Shown here piece after piece: positions 32,421 to 40,676 of a DNA stretch of 64,000 nt. Source of the DNA: Cyanophora paradoxa (Eukaryota > Glaucocystophyceae > Cyanophorales > Cyanophoraceae); NCBI GenBank assembly GCA_004431415.1, contig QPMI01000432.1, positions 62,001-126,000 of the forward strand, read 5' to 3'. The first letter of the stretch is position 1, and every line of letters starts with the position of its first letter. The notes below the pieces were generated by a model. That model was given only the letters and a program-made list of their open reading frames with translations. It had not been told where the DNA came from and searched no databases. The position numbers and the translations under genes were made by a program.

Positions 32421-32739
32421 CGTCCAGCCCGAACCTCCCGCGCGCCAGTTTCGTCTCCTTCTAGACAGAAGTCAGATCAGAACATAGGTTTCAGGCCAGG
32501 CGCGGCACCGGCTGCTGCTGCTTCCCTTGTAGTCGTGCCTAGGGTCCAGCGTGCCGCACGCGCAGTGCACCGTGGCACAGGACCGCGGGGCTCCCCCGCA
32601 GAGCTCGAGCCATCGACGTGGAGTGACAGGGCAACGAATAATTCTTAGATCAATACCGGACGCTGTGACACCCATCCATTCCTACGATAATACCGTCTAA
32701 TACGTGAACTGTCCGACGCGCGGCCGCCGCGTGCCTAGA
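32421..32739. other. Convergent 3' spacer, 319 bases
   Basis: Between the stops of the DUF3228-like gene (+) and the unrecognised gene (-). It is less GC-rich than the coding sequence. No gene, repeat or RNA is seen. Confidence 0.5.
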
Positions 32740-34038
32740 CTAGACGTCCTGGACCTCGAGGTTGGGGTCCTCGGCGCGGGCGGCGTAGAGGAGGAGGTCC
32801 TCGCCGTCGAGCGGGTCCTCCTCGGCGAGGGCCTGGCTGGGGGCGTCCAGCTGCGGGTTGCGGATCGCCCTGTCGATGAACTGCCAGAGCGGGTCGATGA
32901 AGGCCGACTTGACGAAGCTGACCGCCGCGTCGTGCCCGTCCGAGATGCGCTGCAGCGGCGCCTTCTCGGGCACCTCCTCCTCCACGCTCCTTGTCCCGAC
33001 CTTGGCGGGGATCTCCGTCGCCTTCTTCACCTCGGCCTCCTCGGTCGTCGTGCCGCAGTTCTGCGCCCCGCGGCGTCAGGGCCGCGTGCGGCTCGGGGCG
33101 GGGCGCAGCGGGGCGGGGCGCGCCTTGCCGCCGAAGATGCAGCGGTGGGCGATGACGGGGTCGGCCATGGGGGGCAGCTCCACCGGGATCTTCTGGAAGT
33201 AGGGCAGGCCCTGCACGGGCGACCCCTCCTCCGTCTCCAGCGAGTGCTCGTACCTGCGCGGCGCCGGGTCAGGCAGCGCCGGGCCGGCTGGGCGGCTGGA
33301 GAGAGAGGAGCGCGCACAGGGGCAGCATGTAGGAGACGGGCCCCATGTTGGCGAGGATACCGTTCTCGAAGCGGACGATGCTGCCCTCCTTCATGTTCGC
33401 CCTCCACGCCTCGCCGACGGGCTTCACCACGACCGAGTTGAACGTCGTCGGGTTCTTAAACATGACTAGGGAGCCGACGTGCGAGAAGAATGTGTCCGGA
33501 GGCGTCTTCCCCGCGTCCCCCGCGGGCTGCGTCGTCGCCGTCGAGGTGCTCGAGGTCGAGGGCGTAGGCGCGCTGACGGGCGCTGGCGCAGCCACTGTCC
33601 GGTCTGGCGAAGAGCCCGTGACCTGGCGCGCCCCGTGAGCCGCAGAAAGGGCACTGAATCACTCAAGCGAGCGCACGGTGGGCTCCGAGGGCGCGGGCGC
33701 GGCTTCGGCGTCGTCGAAGAACAAGGACCCATAGTCCTCCGACTCGGCGGAGGAGTACGGATCCGACGGCGGCTGCTCTACGCGCGATGCCTTCCCGCCG
33801 CGGAACTCCATGTCGTCCAACTCCTCGGCGCCCGCCTCCTCAACTGCGTCGAGGATCTCCGCCTCCAGCCTCAGCAAGCGCCCCCGGAAATCTTCGCTGT
33901 ATGCTTCCATCTCTTCGATCGGCCCGACGTTCTCCTGGAGCCGAGTTAGTTCGCGGCCGTCGATGACCGCGGCAAAACGTGGTTCTCTCGCACCTCGCCT
34001 GCGGCCGCAAACGCTGCTAGCCGGTATGCGGTCTCCAT
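32740..34038 (-). CDS. Unrecognised protein with conserved-looking C-terminal half
   Basis: I do not recognise this protein. A plausible start is the ATG at 34038 (METAYRLAAFAAAGE). It is spliced to ENVGPIEEMEAYSEDF, GRLLRLEAEILDAVEEAG, AEELDDMEFRGGKASRV and an acidic Ser-rich stretch. The second part reads DTFFSHVGSLVMFKNPTTF, NSVVVKPVGEAWRANMKEG, SIVRFENGILANMGPVSYML, YEHSLETEEGSPVQGLPYF, QKIPVELPPMADPVIAHRC, ATEIPAKVGTRSVEEEVPE, AAVSFVKSAFIDPLWQFIDR and ends PNLEVQDV at the stop 32740-32742. The phase does not match across the presumed intron near 33600-33675, so either an exon is missed there or two genes are present. No signal peptide or membrane segment is obvious. Confidence 0.5.
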
Positions 34039-34646
34039 GCACTCTGCGCCAGCTGCTGTTTGCGGGGTCGCTGCTGCTGCTGGATGCTGCTTCGGTAGAC
34101 ACCTCCTAGAGACTCGTAGTAGACAGTGGCTCCTAGAGAGGGGTACACAAAACGGCGATCGGCGTTCGCATTAGAAAAATAAAGGACCAGCTCGGGCCAA
34201 TCACAAGCAAGCATGCTCATTCTTGCGGGGTACGAGCGTTTGAATTGAGGCTTGAGGCTTGAGCTCGAGCCGCTGAGCTTCAAGGCTTGCCTCCGAGGGC
34301 TCGCGAATTGCGATCCGATGATCGAGTGCGCATGCATGCACGTGCGTGAGAAATCGATCTCGACAACGTTAACCCTTGCTGCGAACTTCAATTCACTCAG
34401 CGCTATCGCTCGCCCGACCGCGCCGGAATGCCCCGGATCCGGAGTCGACCGCGGGACCCCGCCGCGGCCGCAGGCACCGCAGGCAGGGGCGCCGACAGAG
34501 CACAGGGATCCGAGCCCAATCTCCGACGGAATGCCCGACCGCGCCGGAATGCCCCGGAGGCGACCGCGGGACTCCGCCGAGTCGGCGCCAACGCAGGCAC
34601 CGCAGGGGCGCCGAGCCACCACAGGGAAACGAGCGCTGTTTCGCAT
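34039..34646. other. 608-base spacer upstream of tRNA-Arg
   Basis: No gene is seen. From about 34400 it contains the start of the long inverted duplication. Inside it, 34408-34440 and 34531-34560 are direct near-repeats (CGACCGCGCCGGAATGCCCC and flanks), so this copy carries an internal duplication of roughly 130 bases. Confidence 0.5.
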
Positions 34647-34880
34647 GGGCCTATGGCGCAATGGATAACGCGCTTGACTACGGATCAAGAGATTGCAGGT
34701 TCGAATCCTGCTAGGCTCGCTCTTTTCCCGGCACCCCGCCCTCCCTCCACGCGTACCCCGCCGCGACGTTTCGAATTGAGATCGCCGGCCTCCCGGGCTT
34801 TGCTTTTTGCTCTCCTGCGCACCGCGGGCGCTCCCCACAGCGATGAGCTCCGCGTCCCGCCGGCGCGCCCTCGCGGCCGG
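34400..34880 (+). repeat. Inverted duplication, copy A (contains tRNA-Arg and a gene 5' end)
   Basis: Apart from the internal duplication at about 34440-34560, this segment is nearly identical to the reverse complement of 40307-40663. The shared stretch covers the 5' flank of tRNA-Arg, the tRNA, its 3' flank and the first 38 bases of the downstream protein gene (through ATGAGCTCCGCGTCCCGCCG and beyond). A few substitutions distinguish the copies, for example TTGCTTTTTGC against TTGCCTTTTGC. Confidence 0.85.
34647..34719 (+). tRNA. tRNA-Arg (anticodon ACG)
   Basis: The cloverleaf folds by eye: acceptor GGGCCTA pairs with TAGGCTC (one G-T pair), the A-box region is TGGCGCAATGG, the anticodon arm is CTTGA-CTACGGA-TCAAG with ACG in the loop, and the T arm is GCAGG-TTCGAAT-CCTGC. 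The discriminator base is G, and there is no intron and no encoded CCA. A T-run (CTTTT) lies just downstream, as expected for RNA polymerase III termination. An identical tRNA lies in inverted orientation at 40468-40540. Confidence 0.95.
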
Positions 34881-37800
34881 CCGCGCGGTCGACCGCTTCC
34901 TGTCGCCTGTCGCAGCCGCCCTCGTGTATCTGGCGGGCTGCCTGGCGGCCTACTCGCTCTCCCTGCCCTTCTACGATGTGTTCCGGTTGTTCGGCGGGGC
35001 AGTCCGCCCGCTGTGCATCCCGCAGCTCGCGTGGGCGCTCGGCAGGCTCGCCGCGGGCAGTCGCTGGCGGAGGTGCGCACGCGTGTTGGCCGTCTATCGC
35101 AGAGCGCATCTGACGCGATTTGCTCGCAGGTGGTCCCACCGCGCGGGCCGCTACATGCTCGCTACCAGTGCGCTCTCCGACGAGCGCATACGCAGTCTCA
35201 CCCGCGGCAGCTGAGGGGCCCGGCCGGCGCGCAGGCATTGCGACGTGGCTGCTGTACGCGGCGGTGCTGGTGCAGTATGTGGAGTATGAGGGCCTGGGCC
35301 GCAGCGTGCCCGTGCTCGCCCCGTACCTCGCCCCGGCCCTCGCCGCCGCGGACGGCAAGGCCGCCGGATTCCGCGCCTGGCTCCTCTCCCTCGCATTCCT
35401 CGGCGCCGCCGGCGTCCTGTACGTCGTCCTCCCCGAGCGGCGCGGGCCCCGGCCCCGCCGCCGCCTCGAGGGCGACTCCGAGAGCGGAGGCGAGGGCGAG
35501 GGGGGCGAGGCAGAGGAGGCCCCGCGGCGCCCCTGGGTCGCCCGCCTGCGCGCCTTCCACGCGAAAGCGTACCCCTACGCCCGGAACCTCTGGCGAGCGC
35601 CCGCCCTCGGCCCCGCCCTCGCGGCCCGCCCTCGCGGCTCGCCAACAGGCGCCGGGCTGACGGAGATGGCGCGTTCGCAGGCGGGCGCTGGCGGTAGTCG
35701 CCGTGGCGCTCGGCCTCTACAGCGCGCTGATCGACCGCGACTGGCACGACCACTGCAGCCTCCTCCACTTCTGCGTCGGCCTCGGTACCCCCCCGCGCCC
35801 CGCCCCGCCCGCCCGGCCGCCCCGCCCCCCTTCATCTCGTTCAGGGCCCGTGACGTACGTGCTCGCCGCGCCGCTCCTCGTCGCGGGCGTCCTCCTGCCC
35901 TTCTTCTGGGCCTCCCACGCCCGCAACTTCGGCGCCTTCTGCCTCGCCGCCGGTACCCCTGCCCCCCAACCCACCTGAACCAGTACCCCCCACCTCTTCT
36001 GACCAAAGCTCGGGCAGCGGCCTTCGGCTGCTTCGCGTACTTCGCGGCGGCCCGCGAGGCGCTCCTCCTCGCACTCTCCGAGCAGCAGGCGCGCCGATTC
36101 GTGTACCCCCCTCCCATTCCTTCCCCCCCGCGCTCACCTCCCGGGGGGGCAGCGGTGGGTGGCGGAGGCGTGCGACCTGCAGCTGCGCGTGTACTCCCGC
36201 ATGCTGGGGTACCGCAACCTCCTCCAGACCCTCGCGAGCCCCGACGGCTGGAAGGCGCCCCGCACCCCTTCCCCTCTGATCTCGCCCGCCTCATCCTGAC
36301 GCGCGCCCCGCCCTCCTCTCAGCTGCTGGGGACGGCGTGGTCGGGGAGCCAGCTGTGCCTGCTGAGCCTGGGCCTCGCGAGCGGGGCGGCCGTCCGCCTT
36401 CCGGGCGGGGTCTCCATCGATCCCCTCGCCCCCCTCTACTCGTGCGCCCGCTGCGCTCAGCCCTCCTTCGCGTCTTCGTCGTCCGAGCGCCCGTCTCCCT
36501 CCGCAGCGGGGCGGGGGCGGTGCTGGAGTACGCTCGGGAGGGCCTGGGCGCCCTCCTGGACCTGCTGGGCGCCGACGAGGGGCGGCGCCGCCCCCTCGAG
36601 ATGCGCGCCCCCTTCCGCGCCTGGCTCGCCGCCCTTGCCTGCCTCGCCGCCGCCGGTGGGTGCCCCCGCCCGCCCCGCTTCCTTGTGGACCCCCCTCTAA
36701 CTTCTCGGCCTCGTAGGAGCCCTGGCGATGGCGTTCCCGGGCCCCCGGAGGAAGGGAGAGGGCGGGGCGCTCGGCTCGACTCGGGGGCCCGCCGGCTCCG
36801 AGGGCGAGGAGGCGGAGGGCGGGAGCCCGCGGGGCGGGCCCCCCGCCGAGGCGGCCCGCAACCCGCTGCACGCCTCCTCGCGCGCGGCGGGCGCCGCCGG
36901 CCCCCCGCCCAACCGCTCCACCGCCGGGTCCCGGGCCGCCTCTGTGCCCCTCCCGCTTCGCCGGCGGGCGGCGGGGGCCAAGTCCCGCGAGTGGGGCGGC
37001 GGCTTCGGGCCGGCGGCGCCCGGGCACGTGACGGGCCTGGGTACGGGCATCCTCCGCCTCCTCGAGGGCGAGGAGGCCCCCGAGGCCCCCGCGGGGCGGG
37101 ACTGGGCGGCTGGGCCCCTCTCGGCGCAGCTCTTCGCGCTGGTGCAGCCGTGGGCGGACGACGTGGGCAAGGCCGCCGTGCTCGCCGGGGGCGCCGCCGC
37201 CATCGCCGCCATCAGCGCCCCCTGGACCCCAGACGACGCCTGCCTCCTCCCCTCCTACGCCCTCGGCGCGCCCCCCCGCCCCCGGCACCCGCCCAGCTTC
37301 CTCTGACCTCCTAGTCCAGGCTTCGACGTGCGGGTGCTGGCGTGCCTGCCGGCGGCGTGGGCGCTGCTCGCGCTGCTCGTGCAGTGGAACGAGAGCCCCT
37401 CGGCCTTCTTCGGGGGCATGCTCGTGCTCGCCCGCCCGGGCCTCCTCGGCCTCGCCTCCCTGCTTCTCGTGCCCCTCCTCGAGTGCCTCCTCTTCCCGGA
37501 GCCGCCCCTCGCCTGCGGCTCCCCCGCCCTCGCCGCCCTCTTCTCCTTCGGCTCCCGCTTCCCCCTCGCCGACATCGACCCCGCCCGCTTCCTCTCCGAG
37601 GTCCCGCCTTCTCTTCTTGCTTGCCTGCTTGTCCGCTGGGGCTTACGCCCCGCGCGCGCAGGCGCCGGCCGCCGTGGGGGGCGCCCTCGCCTCCGCCGCC
37701 GGCATGGCCGACACCGTCGCCGCGGCGCTCGCCTCCGCCGCCTCCCTCGCCAACGGCACCTCCCTCGCCGACGCCCTCGCCGCCGCGGGCCGGCCGCCGC

Positions 37801-38591
37801 CGCCTTCGCCGCCGGCGTCCCGGGGCCGTCGCGGCGGCCGCGCAGGCGGCCCCCGGGGCCGTCGCCTCGGCCGCGCAGGCGGCGCCCGGCGCGATCGCGG
37901 GGGCGGCCGAGTCGGCGTGGAACGCCGCCCCGGGGCCATCGCCGGCGCCGCCCAGTCGGCAGCGGGGGCGGTAACCGGGGCGGCGACGGGGGCGGCGCAG
38001 ACGGTGGCGGAGCAGGCGGCGCCGGCGCTGCTCTGGGCCCTCCGCGGCCTCGTGGCGATGGGGTACGCCGCGCTGCCCAAGTGCCGCGCCTCCATCGAGT
38101 GGCGCGCCGGGTACCGCTACTGGTTCGCCGGCACCGCCACCTCCGTCGCCGGTGCGTCCCGTACCCCCCTCCCTCGCTCGAGCTCGGCCTCGAATCTGAG
38201 CCCCCCTCCCGCAGGCTGCGCCGTGCTGTTCTTCTTCCGCCGGGGGCGCCCCGCGGTGGCGGCGGAGGCGCGGGCGGAGCGGCCGCCGCTGGGCGCGACG
38301 CTGCGGCGCTGCGGGCGGGAGGCGGCGGCGAGCGCGAGGGCGGCGGGGCGGGCGCTGGCGAGCGCGGCTCGGGCCCTGTGGCGCCTGCCGGGCCGCCTCG
38401 GGTCCCTCTGCGGGCGCCGGAGGGGCCCGGCCGCCGAAGGCGATCGCGAGGGGCAGGCCTCGGCCTCGGCCTCGGCCTCGGCCTCGGGGCCCCGCTCGGG
38501 GCGCGTAACGCGGCCGCCCCCCGCGGCGCTGGCGCAGGCGCGGCCGCACGTGAGCGCCTCCACGTTCAGCAGGGCCCTCTCCCCGCCCTAG
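34843..38591 (+). CDS. Large multi-pass membrane protein, unrecognised
   Basis: The start at 34843 gives MSSASRRRALAAGRAVDRFL. The joined frames contain at least eight hydrophobic segments: VAAALVYLAGCLAAYSLSL, IATWLLYAAVLVQYVEY, LSLAFLGAAGVLYVVL, ALAVVAVALGLYSALI, VTYVLAAPLLVAGVLLPFF, AAVLAGGAAAIAAISAPW, VLACLPAAWALLALLVQW and LLGLASLLLVPLLECLLF, plus AGTATSVAGCAVLFFF near the end. Between them lie Arg/Glu-rich and Ala/Gly-rich linkers and a soluble segment (VAEACDLQLRVYSRMLGYR, LLQTLASPDGWKAP, GAVLEYAREGLGALLDLLG). The tail is Ala/Ser-rich, ending at TAG 38589-38591. Many introns have GTACCCC donors. Two adjacent genes cannot be excluded. No transporter or channel signature is recognised; a tRNA gene lies just upstream on the same strand. 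Confidence 0.55.
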
Positions 38592-39546
38592 GCCTAGGCC
38601 TGGCGCCAGCTCTAGTTTGCAATCGGGGGCGTCACAGTGTACAGCTGCGGCGAGCCCCCTTGGCCTGGTAGAATCCGTAGAATAGAAAGAGTAGAATAGA
38701 GTAGAATAGAATAGAATCCGTAGAATAGAGGCAATTGCAACTAGTACTGCCTCTCGCTCAGTCATCATCGCGACATGATTCTCAGAGCCTGAGGCTGATG
38801 CATGATCATGATCAGGGCCTTGCGGCCTCAAAACTTTAAAACGATCAGGGCCTGGCGGCCTGAATTTGGAAGCTTTAAGCCGCTGAGCCTTTAGATTGAA
38901 GCCTTGAAGAAAATTACTCTATGCCCCCGGGCCCGGGCCCGGGCCCCCGGGCCCTACTAAGCTATTAATGATTACTTGGAGAATTGGCGTCACTGAGTCA
39001 CACTGTGTCATTCAAGATTGCCCATCACGATCACTGACATGATCATGATCTCAGAGTCTCATGATCACTGTCAGGGCACTGCCAGCTGCAGGCTGCGCGG
39101 ATCGGATCCGGACACACTCAGGAATCTTAAGGCCGCGGGCCGCCGGGCCGCCCCGCCGGGCCGCCGGGCCGCCGGGCTAAGCGGCTTTGAATCTTGATCA
39201 TGATCCCGAGTCCTGCATGCATAAGGCGTCGGAGTCCCGGAGTCCGGACTGTCGGACTCCGAGGCTCAGCGGCACTGCATGCGCATGCGTAATGAGGGGG
39301 CGCGGCCCGGCCGAGAGCGACCGTCGGACACTGCTTGCCAAGCGGCTACGTCCGAGGCTCCCGTCATCACCCGACGCGCCAGGTCGCGGCCGCTGCGTTG
39401 CGTACTGGAAAACGTGCTTCTTTGCGACAAAACACGAACTGTACACGATGCCGAGGTCCCTGGGGGTGGGGCCCGCGGCTTCTCTGCATGCTTGGTCTCG
39501 GCGGTGATCATGAAAGTTGGAGAAAGGAGAAAGGGGGCGGAATCCA
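38592..39546. other. Low-GC intergenic island with palindromic repeats
   Basis: About 950 bases without a gene. Composition drops clearly below that of the surrounding genes. It contains a TAGAA-type microsatellite (38670-38729), several copies of TGATCATGATC-like palindromes (near 38800, 39040 and 39195), a GGGCCCGGGCCC palindrome cluster (38928-38955), GCCGGGCCGCC repeats (39130-39175) and GGCCT-containing direct repeats (38815-38870). The same vocabulary recurs at 57060-57250. Confidence 0.7.
38670..38729. repeat. TAGAA/TAGAATAGA microsatellite
   Basis: Imperfect repeats of GTAGAATAGA and TAGAA, with two longer units containing GAATCCGTAGAATAGA. Confidence 0.8.
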
Positions 39547-40211
39547 TCAGCGGCCCGAGGAGCGCGTGCCGTTGTAGCCGTAGCTGAGGGGGGCGAGGGC
39601 GCTCGTTACGGCGCGGGCAGCAGCAAGTCTTAAGAGGAGGGGCGCACCGGTCCTCGCCGACGGCCTTGTAGTAGCCGGACGGGTTCTCGATGGTCTTGCC
39701 GTGCCCGTTCGAGTAGCTGCGGGCCCGGGGGAGATCACGGATATCGATCAGATTTGAATGTCTCTGCGTGCCTGCGACACAGCTAGGCGCACCTGCTGTT
39801 GTAGCCGTGGCGGTTCTCGCCGACTGCCGAGAAATAGGTCCCCGGGTCGCGGATCGCCGACCCGTGGCCGTTGTAGTACGTGCCCGTCGAGCGGTCGACG
39901 CTCCAGTTCTTGCCCTGGCTTTGCGGACGTAAGAGGGCGCCATCACTTCGCATTCGCGCCAAAATTCAAATGCCGCAGGGAACCCTCGCTGATCCCAGGG
40001 CAACCAGCCGAAGTTGCATTGACGCTTCCTATGGCGTTTATCGTCCGTCGGGCCGGACGTACTTGCGCTCGCAGCGGCCCGGCCGAAAGCCGCCGCCGCG
40101 TAATAAGCAAATAACTGCCGCCCCCGCCCGTGCGAGCGGCCCGGGGGCCGGGGTGGCATGCTGATAAAGAAGCGGGCCCTCGCACGATTCGGCGCACCGG
40201 TAGTCCGACAT
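39547..40211 (-). CDS. Small NGHG-repeat protein, unrecognised
   Basis: Four exons give a protein of about 80 residues: MSDYR, then QGKNWSVDRSTGTYYNGHG, SAIRDPGTYFSAVGENRHGYN, SYSNGHGKTIENPSGYYKAV, GEDRYGYNGTRSSGR and the stop at 39547-39549. Splice phases agree at each join, which supports the model. Two tandem copies of NGHG-x-x-I-x-(D/N)P-x-x-Y-(F/Y)-x-AVGE-(N/D)R-x-GYN make up most of it. It is rich in Gly, Tyr, Asn and Arg and lacks a signal peptide or membrane segment. I know no family with this repeat. The first intron is long (about 40197 to 39920) and may hide another exon. The start lies about 100 bases from the duplicated tRNA segment. Confidence 0.6.
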
Positions 40212-40306
40212 CTTGAACCGAAGAAGGCGACACGAAAGTTGTGGGGTGTACCCGGGTGATTGGAATAACCTTACCCGGCGTGAAGCCAGATCGCCGAGAG
40301 GACGCG

Positions 40307-40344
40307 CCGGCCGCGAGGGCGCGCCGGCGGGACGCGGAGCTCAT
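40307..40344 (-). pseudogene. 5' fragment of the large membrane-protein gene
   Basis: On the minus strand ATGAGCTCCGCGTCCCGCCG and the following bases encode MSSASRRRALAAG, identical to residues 1-13 of the protein starting at 34843. The copy then diverges into unrelated sequence, so it is a truncated passenger of the duplication. It could still direct transcription, because the upstream flank is also copied. Confidence 0.7.
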
Positions 40345-40467
40345 CGCTGTGGGGAGCGGCCGCGGTGCGCAGAAGAGCAAAAGGCAAAGCCCGGGAGGCC
40401 GGCGATCTCAATTCGAAACGTCGCCGCGGGGTACGCGTGGAGGGAGGGCGGGGTGCCGGGAAAAGAG

Positions 40468-40540
40468 CGAGCCTAGCAGGATTCGAACCTGCAATCTCTT
40501 GATCCGTAGTCAAGCGCGTTATCCATTGCGCCATAGGCCC
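40468..40540 (-). tRNA. tRNA-Arg (anticodon ACG), inverted copy
   Basis: Same 73-base sequence as the tRNA at 34647-34719, read from the minus strand: acceptor GGGCCTA/TAGGCTC, anticodon ACG in CTACGGA, T-loop TTCGAAT, discriminator G. The CTTTT run downstream is also conserved, so both copies look functional. It is divergent from the DDX20-like gene, whose start is 137 bases away. Confidence 0.95.
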
Positions 40541-40676
40541 ATGCGAAACAGCGCTCGTTTCCCTGTGGTGGCTCGGCGCCCCTGCGGTGCCTGCGTTGGC
40601 GCCGACTCGGCGGAGTCCCGCGGTCGACTCCGGGGCATTCCGGCGCGGTCGGGCGAGCGCTAGCGATAGCGCGGCA

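Larger units (their letters stand above)
40307..40663 (-). repeat. Inverted duplication, copy B
   Basis: Reverse-complement copy of 34400-34880 without the internal 130-base duplication. It includes tRNA-Arg (40468-40540). At its far end it carries the first 38 bases of the membrane-protein gene, including its start codon, after which the similarity stops abruptly. Confidence 0.85.

Noticed and set aside
34843-38591. Assignment of the membrane protein to the nucleoporin NDC1
   Set aside because: The order of N-terminal membrane helices followed by soluble helices is loosely similar, but no conserved block could be aligned with confidence.
38592-39546. CRISPR-like or transposon interpretation of the repeat-rich island
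   Set aside because: Repeats are short palindromic words and microsatellites without regular spacers, terminal inverted repeats or a transposase frame; the genome is eukaryotic.
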